From Siphlonurus alternatus (Eukaryota; Arthropoda; Insecta; Ephemeroptera; Siphlonuridae): a DNA stretch of 64,000 bases. Positions 1 through 13,117 of the stretch are shown one piece after another. A program made the translations under genes and the position numbers. Within the stretch, counting starts at the first letter, position 1, and every line of letters starts with the position of its first letter. The notes below the pieces were generated by a model that was not told where the DNA came from, did not search any database, and saw only the letters and a list, made by a program, of their open reading frames with translations. The stretch covers positions 49,621,280 through 49,685,279 of the forward strand of contig OX463780.1 in NCBI GenBank assembly GCA_949825025.1, given 5' to 3'.

Positions 1-1145
1 TCAAATTAATTCAATTCATTTATTCAATTCAATTCAATTCAATGCAGTTCAGTTCATTTATTCAATTCAATTCACTTATTTAATTCAATTCAATTCATTT
101 ATTCAATTCAATTCAATTCAATTCAATTCAATTCAATTTAATTCAATTCAATTCAATTTAATTCAAATCAATTCAAATCAATTCAAATTTATTCAATTAA
201 TTTATTCAATTCAATTCAATTCAATTCAATTCATTTATTCAATTCATTCAATTCAAGTCAATTCAATTCAATTCAATTCGATTCAAATCAATTTAATTCA
301 ATTTAATTCAATTCAAATTAATTCAATTCATTTATTCAATTCAATTCAATTCAATGCAGTTCAGTTCATTTATTCCATTCAATTCACTTATTAAATTCAA
401 TTCAATTCAATCTAATTCATTTATTCAATTCAATTCAATTCAAATCAATTCAAATCAATTCAAATCAATTCAATTCAAATCAATTCAATTCAACTCAAAT
501 CTATTCAATTCAATTCAATTCAATTCAATTCAAGGCAATTCAATTCAATTCAATTCAATTCAATTCAATTCAAATCAATTTAATTCAATTCAATTCAAAT
601 CAATTCAAATTTATTCAATTCAATTCAATTCAATTTAATTCAATTCAAATCAATTCAAATCAATTCAAATTTATTCAATTCATTTATTCAATTCAATTCA
701 ATTCATTTATTCAATTCATTCAATTTAATTCAATTCAAATCAATTCAATTCAATTCAAATCAATTTAATTCAATTTAATTCAATTCAAATTAATTCAATT
801 CATTTATTCAATTCAATTCAATTCAATGCAGTTCAGTTCATTTATTCAATTCAATTCACTTATTAAATTCAATTCAATTCAATTCAATTCAATTCATTTA
901 TTCAATTCAATTCAATTCAATTCAAATCAATTCAATTCAAATCAAATCAATTCAATTCAATTCAAATCAATTCAATTCAATTCAATTCAATTCAATTCAA
1001 ATCTATTCAATTCAAATCAATTCAATTCAAGTCAATTCAAATCAATTTAATTTAATTCAATTCAAATAAATTCAAATTTATTCAATTCATTTATTTAATT
1101 CAATTCAATTCAATTCAATTCAATTCAAATAAATGCAATTCAATT
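1..1145. repeat. A cluster end: A1, A2, A3
   Basis: A heads begin (ATG of CAATGCAG) at 42 (A1), 354 (A2) and 826 (A3). The A2 block carries the rare AAGGCAA word near 533. The A3 tail shows CAAATAAATTC and then AAATAAATGCAATTC near 1130, a marker useful for tracing later joins. Confidence 0.85.
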
Positions 1146-1662
1146 CATTTATTCAATTCAATTCAATTCAATTCAATTCAATTCAAATCAATTCAATTCA
1201 TTTATTCAATTCAATTTAATTCAATTCAATTTAATTTAATTTAATTCAATTCATTTATTCAATTCAATTCAATTTATTTCAATTCAATTTAATTCAATTC
1301 AATTCAAATCAAATCAATTCATTTATTCAATTCAATCAATTCAAATCAATTCAATTCATTTATTCAATTCATTTCAATTCAAATCAATTCAATTCAATTC
1401 AATCCAAATCAATTCAATTCAATTCATTTATTCAATTCATTTATTCAATTCAATTCAATTCAATTCAATTTAATTCATTTCATTTATTCAATTCAATTCA
1501 ATTTATTTCAATTCAATTTAATTCAATTCAAATCAATTCAATTCAATTCATTTATTCAATTCAATTCATTTATTCAATTCAATTCAATTTAATTCAAATC
1601 AATTTAATTTAATTCAATTCATTTATTCAATTCAATTCAATTTATTTCAATTCAATTTAATT
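1146..1662. repeat. B module
   Basis: CAATCCAAATC at about 1401 is followed by TTCATTTCATTTATTC near 1470. The module leads into C through a TTTATTTC word preceded by CAATTCAA, the form also seen in unit 1 and after 52 kb. Confidence 0.75.
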
Positions 1663-2157
1663 GAATTCAATTCAAATCAATTCAATTCATTTATTCAATT
1701 CAATTCAATTCAATTAAATTCAATTCAATTCAATTTAATTCAATTCAAATCAATTTAAATCAATTCAAATTTATTCAATTCATTTATTCAATTCAATTCA
1801 ATTCAATTCATTTATTCAATTCATTCAATTCAAGTCAATTCAATTCAAATCAATTCAATTCGATTCAATTCAAATCAATTTAATTCAATTTAATTCAATT
1901 CAAATCAATTCAATTCATTTATTCAATTGATCCAATTCAAGTCAATTCAATTCAAATCAATTCAATTCAATTCAATTCAATTTAATTCAAATCAATTCAA
2001 TTCAACTTAATTTAATTAATTTCAATTCAAATCAATTCAATTCTTTTATTCAATTCATTCAATTCAAGTCAATACAATTCAAATCAATTTAATTGATATC
2101 AATTCAAATCAATTCAAATTTATTCAATTCATTTATTCAATTCAATTCAAATCGATG
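1663..2157. repeat. C module 1 (spacings 266/166/60)
   Basis: GAATTC at 1663, GATCC at 1929, GATATC at 2095, then ATCGATG with its ATG at 2155. GAATTC and GATATC sit in perfect 14-bp palindromes, AATTGAATTCAATT and AATTGATATCAATT. The 166-bp middle interval is the shortest of the family. Confidence 0.9.
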
Positions 2158-2910
2158 CAATTCAATTCATTTATTCAATTCAATTCAATTCAATTCATTC
2201 ATTCAATTCATTTATTCAATTCAATTCAATTCAATTCAATTCAATTCAATTTAATTTAATTCAATTCATTTATTCAATTCAATTCAATTTATTTCAATTC
2301 AATTTAATTCAATTCAATTCTAATCAATTCAATTCATTTATTCAATTCAAATCAATTCAATTCAATCAATTCAAATCAATTCAATTCAAATCAATTCAAA
2401 TCAATTCAATTCATTTATTCAATTCATTTCAATTCAAATCAATTCAATTTATTTATTCAATTCAATTCAATTCAATGCAGTTCAATTCAAATCAATTCAA
2501 TTCAATTCAATTCATTTATTCAATTCAATTTAATTCACTTATTTAATTCAATTCAATTCAATTCATTTATTCAATTCAAATCAAGTCAATTTATTTATTC
2601 AATTCATTCAATTCAAGTCAATTCAATTCAAATCAATTCAATTCAATTCAAATCAATTCAATTCAAATCAATTTAATTCAATTCATTTATTCAATTCAAT
2701 TCAATTTATTTCAATTCAATTTAATTCAATTCAATTCAAATTAAATCAATTCATTTATTCAATTCAAGTCAATTCAATTCAATCAATTCAAATCAATTCA
2801 ATTCAAATCAATTCAAATCAATTCAATTCATTTATGCAATTTATTCAATTCAAATCAATTCAATTCAATTCAAATCAATTCAATTCATTTATTCAATTCA
2901 ATTCAATTCA
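2158..2910. repeat. D-E-F modules, no E2
   Basis: CATTCATTC, then CTAATC near 2320, E head near 2475, and F (TTTATGCAATTTATTC) near 2832. E2 with CAACTCAATTT is missing, so this run is about 200 bp shorter than the matching run in unit 2. Confidence 0.8.
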
Positions 2911-3557
2911 ATGCAGTTCAATTCAAATCAATTCAATTCAATTTATTTGGTCAATCCAATTCAATTCACTTATTTAATTCAATTATATTCAATTCATTTA
3001 TTCAATTCAATTCAAAGCAAGTCAATTTATTTATTCAATTCATTCAATTCAAGTCAATTCAATTCAAATCAATTCAATTCAATTCAATTCAAATCAATTC
3101 AATTCAATTTCATTCAATTCAATTCATTTATTCAATTCATTCAATTCAAGTCAATTCAAATCAATTCAATTCAAATCAATTCAAATCAATTCAATTCATT
3201 TATTCAATTCATTGCAATTCAATCCAATCCAATCCAATCCAATGCAATCCAATTCAATTTTATTCAATTCATTTATTCAATTCAATTCATTTATTCAATT
3301 CAATTCAAATCAATTCAATTCAATTCATTTATTCAATTCATTTATTCAATTCAATTCAATTCAATTTAATTTAATTCAATTTATTTCAATTCAATTTAAT
3401 TCAATTCAAGTCAATTCAATTCAAACAATTCAAATCAATTCAAATCAATTCAATTCATTTATTCAATTCAAATCAATTCAATTCAATTCAATTCAAATCA
3501 AATCAATCAATTCAATTTTATTCAATTTAATTTAATTTAATTCAATTCAATTCAATT
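2911..3557. repeat. G1-H1-I modules
   Basis: TTTGGTCAATCC (GG at 2949), TTATATTC, CAAAGCAAGTC, then the H1 array 3212-3250 with four TCCAA units, 263 bp after G1. Module I follows with CAAACAATTC near 3424 and ends in CAATCAATTCAATTTTATTC. Confidence 0.85.
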
Positions 3558-4237
3558 CTTTTATTCAATTCATTCAATTCAAGTCAATTCAATTCAAATC
3601 AATTTAATTTAATTCAATTCAAATCAATTCAAATTTATTCAATTCATTTATTCAATTCAATTCAATTCAAATCAATGCAATTCAATTCATTTATTCAATT
3701 CAATTCAATTCAATTCAATTCAATTCAAATCAATTCAATTCATTCATTCAATTCATTTATTCAATTCATTTATTCAATTCAATTCAAATCAAGTCAATTT
3801 ATTTATTCAATTCATTCAATTCAAATCAATTCAAATCAATTCAATTTAATTTCATTCAATTCAAATCAATTCAATTCATTTATTCAATTCATTCAATTCA
3901 ATTCATTTATTCAATTCAATTCAATTCAATGCAGTTCAGTTCATTTATTCAATTCAATTCACTTATTTAATTCAATTCAATTCAATTCATTTATTCAATT
4001 CAATTCAATTAAATTCAATTCAATTTAATTCAATTCAATTCAATTTAATTCAATTCAAATCAATTCAAATCAATTCAAATTTATTCAATTCATTTATTCA
4101 ATTCAATTCAATTCATTTATTCAATTCAATTCAATTCAATTCATTTATTCAATTCAATTCAATTTAATTCAAATCAATTTAATTTAATTCAATTCATTTA
4201 TTCAATTCAATTCAATTTATTTCAATTCAATTTAATT
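3558..4237. repeat. J-K-A1s modules (first copy of the 1,725-bp duplication)
   Basis: J word TTCTTTTATTC at about 3556, K ATG at 3675, A1s ATG at 3929. The K to A1s distance is 254 bp and A1s to the next GAATTC is 309 bp. Confidence 0.85.
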
Positions 4238-4747
4238 GAATTCAATTCAAATCAATTCAATTCATTTATTCAATTCAATTCAATTCAATTAAATTCAATT
4301 CAATTCAATTTAATTCAATTCAAATCAATTTAAATCAATTCAAATTTATTCAATTCATTTATTCAATTCAATTCAATTCAATTCATTTATTCAATTCATT
4401 CAATTCAAGTCAATTCAATTCAAATCAATTCAATTCGATTCAATTCAAATCAATTTAATTCAATTTAATTCAATTCAAATCAATTCAATTCATTTATTCA
4501 ATTGATCCAATTCAAGTCAATTCAATTCAAATCAATTCAATTCAATTCAATTCAATTCAATTCAATTCAATTCAATTCAAATCAATTCAATTCAATTTAA
4601 TTTAATTAATTACAATTCAAATCAATTCAATTCTTTTATTCAATTCATTCAATTCAAGTCAATACAATTCAAATCAATTTAATTGATATCAATTCAAATC
4701 AATTCAAATTTATTCAATTCATTTATTCAATTCAATTCAAATCGATG
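4238..4747. repeat. C module 2 (266/181/60)
   Basis: GAATTC 4238, GATCC 4504, GATATC 4685, ATG 4745. The middle interval is three pentamers longer than in C module 1. This copy has TAATTACAATTC where B-linked copies have TAATTTCAATTC. Confidence 0.9.
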
Positions 4748-5282
4748 CAATTCAATTCATTTATTCAATTCAATTCAATTCAATTCAATTCATTCATTCA
4801 ATTCATTTATTCAATTCAATTCAATTCAATTCAATTCAATTTAATTTAATTCAATTCATTTATTCAATTCAATTCAATTTATTTCAATTCAATTTAATTC
4901 AATTCAATTCTAATCAATTCAATTCATTTATTCAATTCAAATCAATTCAATTCAATCAATTCAAATCAATTCAATTCAAATCAATTCAAATCAATTCAAT
5001 TCATTTATTCAATTCATTTCAATTCAAATCAATTCAATTCAAATCAATTCAATTTATTTATTCAATTCAATTCAATTCAATGCAGTTCAATTCAAATCAA
5101 TTCAATTCAATTCATTTATTCAATTCAATTTAATTCACTTATTTAATTCAATTCAATTCAATTCATTTATTCAATTCAAATCAAGTCAATTCATTTATTC
5201 AATTCATTGCAATTCAATCCAATCCAATCCAATCCAATGCAATCCAATTCAATTTTATTCAATTCATTTATTCAATTCAATT
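4748..5282. repeat. D-E joined directly to H1
   Basis: D and E (head at 5080) are normal, but after AAATCAAGTCAATTC near 5190 the sequence passes straight to an H1 array (5207-5245, four TCCAA units). That skips F and G1. H1 runs almost at once into J at 5283, skipping module I. Confidence 0.8.
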
Positions 5283-5962
5283 CTTTTATTCAATTCATTC
5301 AATTCAAGTCAATTCAATTCAAATCAATTTAATTTAATTCAATTCAAATCAATTCAAATTTATTCAATTCATTTATTCAATTCAATTCAATTCAAATCAA
5401 TGCAATTCAATTCATTTATTCAATTCAATTCAATTCAATTCAATTCAATTCAAATCAATTCAATTCATTCATTCAATTCATTTATTCAATTCATTTATTC
5501 AATTCAATTCAAATCAAGTCAATTTATTTATTCAATTCATTCAATTCAAATCAATTCAAATCAATTCAATTTAATTTCATTCAATTCAAATCAATTCAAT
5601 TCATTTATTCAATTCATTCAATTCAATTCATTTATTCAATTCAATTCAATTCAATGCAGTTCAGTTCATTTATTCAATTCAATTCACTTATTTAATTCAA
5701 TTCAATTCAATTCATTTATTCAATTCAATTCAATTAAATTCAATTCAATTTAATTCAATTCAATTCAATTTAATTCAATTCAAATCAATTCAAATCAATT
5801 CAAATTTATTCAATTCATTTATTCAATTCAATTCAATTCATTTATTCAATTCAATTCAATTCAATTCATTTATTCAATTCAATTCAATTTAATTCAAATC
5901 AATTTAATTTAATTCAATTCATTTATTCAATTCAATTCAATTTATTTCAATTCAATTTAATT
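5283..5962. repeat. J-K-A1s modules (second copy of the 1,725-bp duplication)
   Basis: K ATG at 5400, A1s ATG at 5654. The K to A1s (254 bp) and A1s to GAATTC (309 bp) distances equal those of the first copy exactly. Confidence 0.85.
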
Positions 5963-6477
5963 GAATTCAATTCAAATCAATTCAATTCATTTATTCAATT
6001 CAATTCAATTCAATTAAATTCAATTCAATTCAATTTAATTCAATTCAAATCAATTTAAATCAATTCAAATTTATTCAATTCATTTATTCAATTCAATTCA
6101 ATTCAATTCATTTATTCAATTCATTCAATTCAAGTCAATTCAATTCAAATCAATTCAATTCGATTCAATTCAAATCAATTTAATTCAATTTAATTCAATT
6201 CAAATCAATTCAATTCATTTATTCAATTGATCCAATTCAAGTCAATTCAATTCAAATCAATTCAATTCAATTCAATTCAATTCAATTCAATTCAATTCAA
6301 TTCAATTCAAATCAATTCAATTCAATTTAATTTAATTAATTACAATTCAAATCAATTCAATTCTTTTATTCAATTCATTCAATTCAAGTCAATACAATTC
6401 AAATCAATTTAATTGATATCAATTCAAATCAATTCAAATTTATTCAATTCATTTATTCAATTCAATTCAAATCGATG
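5963..6477. repeat. C module 3 (266/186/60)
   Basis: GAATTC 5963, GATCC 6229, GATATC 6415, ATG 6475. It is one pentamer longer than its duplicate, C module 2. Confidence 0.9.
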
Positions 6478-7110
6478 CAATTCAATTCATTTATTCAATT
6501 CAATTCAATTCAATTCAATTCATTCATTCAATTCATTTATTCAATTCAATTCAATTCAATTCAATTTAATTTAATTCAATTCATTTATTCAATTCAATTC
6601 AATTTATTTCAATTCAATTTAATTCAATTCAATTCTAATCAATTCAATTCATTTATTCAATTCAAATCAATTCAATTCAATCAATTCAAATCAATTCAAT
6701 TCAAATCAATTCAAATCAATTCAATTCATTTATTCAATTCATTTCAATTCAAATCAATTCAATTCAAATCAATTCAATTTATTTATTCAATTCAATTCAA
6801 TTCAATGCAGTTCAATTCAAATCAATTCAATTCTATTCATTTATTCAATTCAATTTAATTCACTTATTTAATTCAATTCAATTCAATTCATTTATTCAAT
6901 TCAAATCAAGTCAATTTATTTATTCAATTCATTCAATTCAAGTCAATTCAATTCAAATCAATTCAATTCAATTCAAATCAATTCAATTCAAATCAATTCA
7001 AATCAATTCATTTATTCAATTCATTCAATTTAAGTCAAGTCAATTTAAATCAATTCAATTCAATTCAAATCAATTCAAATCAATTCAATTCATTTATTCA
7101 ATTCAATTCA
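6478..7110. repeat. D-E modules
   Basis: CTAATC near 6635 and E head at 6805, with a private TTCTATTCATT near 6830. A doubled AAGTCAAGTC occurs near 7034. No F or G1 follows. Confidence 0.75.
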
Positions 7111-7724
7111 ATGCAGTTCAATTCAAATCAATTCAATTCAATTCATTTATTCAATTCATTTATTCAATTCAATTCAAGTCAATTCAATTCAATTTAATTT
7201 AATTCAATTTATTTCAATTCAATTTAATTCAATTCAAGTCAATTCAATTCAAACAATTCAAATCAATTCAATTCAAATCAATTCAAATCAATTCAATTCA
7301 TTTATTCAATTCAATTCAAATCAATTCAATTCTTTTATTCAATTCATTCAATTCAAGTCAATTCAATTCAAATCAATTTAATTTAATTCAATTCAAATCA
7401 ATTCAAATTTATTCAATTCATTTATTCAATTCAATTCAATTCAAATCAATGCAATTCAATTCATTTATTCAATTCAATTCAATTCAATTCAATTCAATTT
7501 AATTCAATTCAATTCAATTTAATTCAATTCAAATCAATTCAAATCAATTCAAATTTATTCAATTCATTTATTCAATTCAATTCAATTCAATTCATTTATT
7601 CAATTCATTCAATTCAAGTCAATTCAATTCAAATCAATTCAATTCGATTCAATTCAAATCAATTTAATTCAATTTAATTCAATTCAAATTAATTCAATTC
7701 ATTTATTCAATTCAATTCAATTCA
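7111..7724. repeat. E::I hybrid, then J-K
   Basis: An E head at 7111 runs into module I without F, G or H, with CAAACAATTC near 7250. J begins near 7333 and K at 7449. The same hybrid occurs at 16305 and 25722, so it is part of the type I unit. Confidence 0.8.
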
Positions 7725-9050
7725 ATGCAGTTCAGTTCATTTATTCCATTCAATTCACTTATTAAATTCAATTCAATTCAATCTAATTCATTTATTCAAT
7801 TCAATTCAATTCAATTCAAATCAATTCAAATCAATTCAAATCAATTCAAATCAATTCAAATCAATTCAATTCAATTCAATTCAATTCAAATCAATTCAAT
7901 TCAACTCAAATCTATTCAATTCAATTCAATTCAATTCAATTCAATTCAAGGCAATTCAATTCAATTCAATTCAATTCAATTCAATTCAATTCAAATCAAT
8001 TTAATTCAATTCAAATCAATTCAAATTTATTCAATTCAATTCAATTCAATTTAATTCAATTCAAATCAATTCAAATCAATTCAAATTTATTCAATTCATT
8101 TATTCAATTCAATTCAATTCAATTCATTTATTCAATTCATTCAATTCAAGTCAATTCAATTCAAATCAATTCAATTCGATTCAAATCAATTTAATTCAAT
8201 TTAATTCAATTCAAATTAATTCAATTCATTTATTCAATTCAATTCAATTCAATGCAGTTCAGTTCATTTATTCAATTCAATTCACTTATTAAATTCAATT
8301 CAATTCAATTCATTTATTCAATTCAATTCAATTCAATTCAATTAATTCAAATCAATTCAATTCAAATCAATTCAAATCAATTCAAATCAATTCAATTCAA
8401 TTCAATTCAAATCTATTCAATTCAATTCAATTCAATTCAATTCAAGTCAATTCAAATCAATTTAATTTAATTCAATTCAAATCAATTCAAATTTATTCAA
8501 TTCATTTATTCAATTCAATTCAATTCAATTCAATTTAAATCAATGCAATTCAATTCATTTATTCAATTCAATTCAATTCAATTCAATTCATTTATTCAAT
8601 TCAATTTAATTCAATTCAAATTAATTCAATTCATTTATTCAATTCAATTCAATTCAATTCAATGCAGTTCAGTTCATTTATTCAATTCAATTCACTTATT
8701 TAATTCAATTCATTTATTCAATTCAATTCAATTCAATTCAATTCAATTAAATTCAATTCAATTTAATTCAATTCAATTCAATTTAATTCAAATCAATTCA
8801 AATCAATTCAAATTTATTCAATTCATTTATTCAATTCAATTCAATTCAATTCATTTATTCAATTCATTCAATTCAAGTCAATTCAATTCAAATCAATTCA
8901 ATTCGTTTCAATTCAAATCAATTTAATTCAATTTAATTCAATTCAAATTAATTCAATTCATTTATTCAATTCAATTCAATGCAGTTCAGTTCATTTATTC
9001 CATTCAATTCACTTATTTAATTCAATTCAATTCAATTCATTTATTCAATT
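7725..9050. repeat. A cluster, first half: A2, A3, A1, A4
   Basis: Heads at 7725, 8252, 8662 and 8979. A2 carries AAGGCAA near 7949. A4 combines the TTCCATTC of A2 with the CTTATTTAATTC of A1. Confidence 0.85.
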
Positions 9051-10154
9051 CAATTCAAAGCAAGTCAATTTATTTATTCAATTCATTCAATTCAAGTCAA
9101 TTCAATTCAAATCAATTCAATTCAAATCAATTCAATTCAATTTCATTCAATTCAATTCGTTCAATTCAAATCAATTCAAATCAATTCAATTCATTTATTC
9201 AATTCAATGCAATTCAATTCAATTCAATCCAATCCAATCCAATCCAATGCAATCCAATTCAATTTTATTCAATTCATTCATTCAATTCAATTCATTTATT
9301 CAATTCAATTCAAATCAATTCAATTCAATTCATTTATTCAATTCATTTATTCAATTCAATTCAATTCAATTCAATTCAATTTAATTTAATTCAATTTATT
9401 TCAATTCAATTTAATTCAATTCAAGTCAATTCAATTCAAACAATTCAAATCAATTCAAATCAATTCAATTCATTTATTCAATTCAATTCAAATCAATTCA
9501 ATTCAATTCAAATCAATTCAATTCAATTTTATTCAATTTAATTTAATTCAATTCAATTCAATTCTTTTATTCAATTCATTCAATTCAAGTCAATTCAATT
9601 CAAATCAATTTAATTTAATTCAATTCAAATCAATTCAAATTTATTCAATTCATTTATTCAATTCAATTCAATTCAAATCAATGCAATTCAATTCATTTAT
9701 TCAATTCAATTCAATTTTATTCAATTCAATTCAATTCAAATCAATTCAATTCATTCATTCAATTCATTTATTCAATTCATTTATTCAAGTCAAATCAAGT
9801 CAATTTATTTATTCAATTCATTCAATTCAAGTCAATTCAAATCAATTCAAATCAATTCTATTTAATTTCATTCAATTCAAATCAATTCAATTCATTTATT
9901 CAATTCATTCAATTCAATTCAATTCAATTTAATTCAATTCAATTCAATTTAATTCAATTCAAATCAATTCAAATCAATTCAAATTTATTCAATTCATTTA
10001 TTCAATTCAATTCAATTCAATTCATTTATTCAATTCATTCAATTCAAGTCAATTCAATTCAAATCAATTCAATTCGATTCAATTCAAATCAATTTAATTC
10101 AATTTAATTCAATTCAAATTAATTCAATTCATTTATTCAATTCAATTCAATTCA
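9051..10154. repeat. H1' block with I, J, K'
   Basis: CAAAGCAAGTC appears near 9056 without a preceding GGTCAATCC. The H1 array at 9207-9255 has one to two extra TTCAA units ahead of four TCCAA units. I and J follow. K' (ATG 9681) is marked by TTCAATTTTATTC and CAAGTCAAATCAAGTC near 9785, words shared only with the H1' blocks of units 2 and 3. Confidence 0.8.
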
Positions 10155-12090
10155 ATGCAGTTCAGTTCATTTATTCCATTCAATTCACTTATTAAATTCA
10201 ATTCAATTAAATCTAATTCATTTATTCAATTCAATTCAATTCAATTCAAATCAATTCAAATCAATTCAAATCAATTCAATTCAATTCAATTCAACTCAAA
10301 TCTATTCAATTCAATTCAATTCAATTCAATTCAATTCAAATCAATTTAATTCAATTCAAATCAATTCAAATTTATTCAATTCGATTCAATTCAATTTAAT
10401 TCAATTCAAATCAATTCAAATCAATTCAAATTTATTCAATTCATTTATTCAATTCAATTCATTTATTCAATTCATTCAATTCAAGTCAATTCAATTCAAA
10501 TCAATTCAATTCGATTCAATTCAAATCAATTTAATTCAATTTAATTCAATTCAAATTAATTCAATTCATTTATTCAATTCAATTCAATTCAATGCAGTTC
10601 AGTTCATTTATTCAATTCAATTCACTTATTAAATTCAATTCAATTCAATTCATTTATTCAATTCAATTCAATTCAATTCAATTCAATTCAAATCAATTCA
10701 AATCAATTCAAATCAATTCAAATCAATTCAATTCAATTCAAATCTATTCAATTCAATTCAATTCAATTCAAGTCAATTCAAATCAATTTATTTAATTCAA
10801 TTCAAATCAATTCAAATTTATTCAATTCATTTATTCAATTCAATTCAATCCAAATCAATGCAATTCAATTCATTTATTCAATTCAATTCAATTCAATTCA
10901 ATTCAATTCAATTCAATTCAAATCAATTCAATTCATTTATTCAATTCAATTTAATTCAATTCAAATTAATTCAATTCATTTATTCAATTCAATTCAATTC
11001 AATGCAGTTCAGTTCATTTATTCAATTCAATTCACTTATTTAATTCAATTCAATTCATTTATTCAATTCAATTCAATTCAATTCAATTCAATTCAATTTA
11101 ATTCAATTCAATTCAATTTAATTCAAATCAATTCAAATCAATTCAAATTTATTCAATTCATTTATTCAATTCAATTCAATTCAATTCATTTATTCAATTC
11201 ATTCAATTCAAGTCAATTCAATTCAAATCAATTCAATTCGATTCAAATCAATTTAATTCAATTTAATTCAATTCAAATTAATTCAATTCATTTATTCAAT
11301 TCAATTCAATTCAATGCAGTTCAGTTCATTTATTCCATTCAATTCACTTATTAAAATCAATTCAATTCAATCTAATTCATTTATTCAATTCAATTCAATT
11401 CAAATCAATTCAAATCAATTCAAATCAATTCAATTCAAATCAATTCAATTCAACTCAAATCTATTCAATTCAATTCAATTCAATTCAATTCAAGGCAATT
11501 CAATTCAATTCAATTCAATTCAATTCAATTCAAATCAATTTAATTCAATTCAATTCAAATCAATTCAAATTTATTCAATTCAATTCAATTCAATTTAATT
11601 CAATTCAAATCAATTCAAATCAATTCAAATTTATTCAAATCATTTATTCAATTCAATTCAATTCATTTATTCAATTCATTCAATTTAATTCAATTCAAAT
11701 CAATTCAATTCAATTCAAATCAATTTAATTCAATTTAATTCAATTCAAATTAATTCAATTCATTTATTCAATTCAATTCAATTCAATTCAATGCAGTTCA
11801 GTTCATTTATTCAATTCAATTCACTTATTAAATTCAATTCAATTCAATTCAATTCATTTATTCAATTCAATTCAATTCAATTCAAATCAATTCAAATCAA
11901 ATCAATTCAATTCAATTCAAATCAATTCAATTCAATTCAATTCAATTCAAATCTATTCAATTCAAATCAATTCAATTCAATTCAAGTCAATTCAAATCAA
12001 TTTAATTTAATTCAATTCAAATAAATTCAAATTTATTCAATTCATTTATTTAATTCAATTCAATTCAATTCAATTCAATTCAAATAAATG
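10155..12090. repeat. A cluster, second half: A2, A3, A1, A2, A3
   Basis: Heads at 10155, 10592, 11002, 11314 and 11791. The first A2 lacks AAGGCAA; the second keeps it near 11493. The last three heads match 42, 354 and 826 in spacing (312 and 477 bp here, 312 and 472 bp there). Confidence 0.85.
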
Positions 12091-12622
12091 CAATTCAATT
12101 CATTTATTCAATTCAATTCAATTCAATTCAATTCAATTCAAATCAATTCAATTCATTTATTCAATTCAATTTAATTCAATTCAATTTAATTTAATTTAAT
12201 TCAATTCATTTATTCAATTCAATTCAATTTATTTCAATTCAATTTAATTCAATTCAATTCAAATCAAATCAATTCATTTATTCAATTCAATCAATTCAAA
12301 TCAATTCAATTCATTTATTCAATTCATTTCAATTCAAATCAATTCAATTCAATTCAATCCAAATCAATTCAATTCAATTCATTTATTCAATTCATTTATT
12401 CAATTCAATTCAATTCAATTCAATTTAATTCATTTCATTTATTCAATTCAATTCAATTTATTTCAATTCAATTTAATTCAATTCAATTCAAATCAATTCA
12501 ATTCAATTCATTTATTCAATTCAATTCATTTATTCAATTCAATTCAATTTAATTCAAATCAATTTAATTTAATTCAATTCATTTATTCAATTCAATTCAA
12601 TTTATTTCAATTCAATTTAATT
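12091..12622. repeat. B module
   Basis: CAATCCAAATC at about 12356, then TTCATTTCATTTATTC near 12428. The CC lies 264 bp before the GAATTC of the next C. Confidence 0.75.
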
Positions 12623-13117
12623 GAATTCAATTCAAATCAATTCAATTCATTTATTCAATTCAATTCAATTCAATTAAATTCAATTCAATTCAATTTAATT
12701 CAATTCAAATCAATTTAAATCAATTCAAATTTATTCAATTCATTTATTCAATTCAATTCAATTCAATTCATTTATTCAATTCATTCAATTCAAGTCAATT
12801 CAAATCAATTCAATTCGATTCAATTCAAATCAATTTAATTCAATTTAATTCAATTCAAATCAATTCAATTCATTTATTCAATTGATCCAATTCAAGTCAA
12901 TTCAATTCAAATCAATTCAATTCAATTCAATTCAATTCAATTCAATTCAAATCAATTCAATTCAATTTAATTTAATTAATTTCAATTCAAATCAATTCAA
13001 TTCTTTTATTCAATTCATTCAATTCAAGTCAATACAATTCAAATCAATTTAATTGATATCAATTCAAATCAATTCAAATTTATTCAATTCATTTATTCAA
13101 TTCAATTCAAATCGATG
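12623..13117. repeat. C module 4 (261/171/60)
   Basis: GAATTC 12623, GATCC 12884, GATATC 13055, ATG 13115. The first interval is one pentamer short of the usual 266. Confidence 0.9.

Larger units (their letters stand above)
3558..6915. repeat. 1,725-bp tandem duplication of J-K-A1s-C-D-E
   Basis: Every landmark in 3558-5282 recurs 1,725 bp downstream: J (3558/5283), K (3675/5400), A1s (3929/5654), GAATTC (4238/5963), GATCC (4504/6229). The offset is 1,730 at ATCGATG (4745/6475) and 1,725 again at E (5080/6805), so single pentamers were gained and lost. The copies diverge near 6915. Confidence 0.85.
1..7724. repeat. Type I higher-order unit 0 (3' part)
   Basis: The unit enters in the middle of an A cluster (A1, A2, A3), then runs B, C, D-E-F, G1-H1-I, J-K-A1s, C. 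It differs from later type I units by an inserted tandem copy of J-K-A1s-C-D-E. It ends where an A2 head opens the next unit. Confidence 0.85.
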
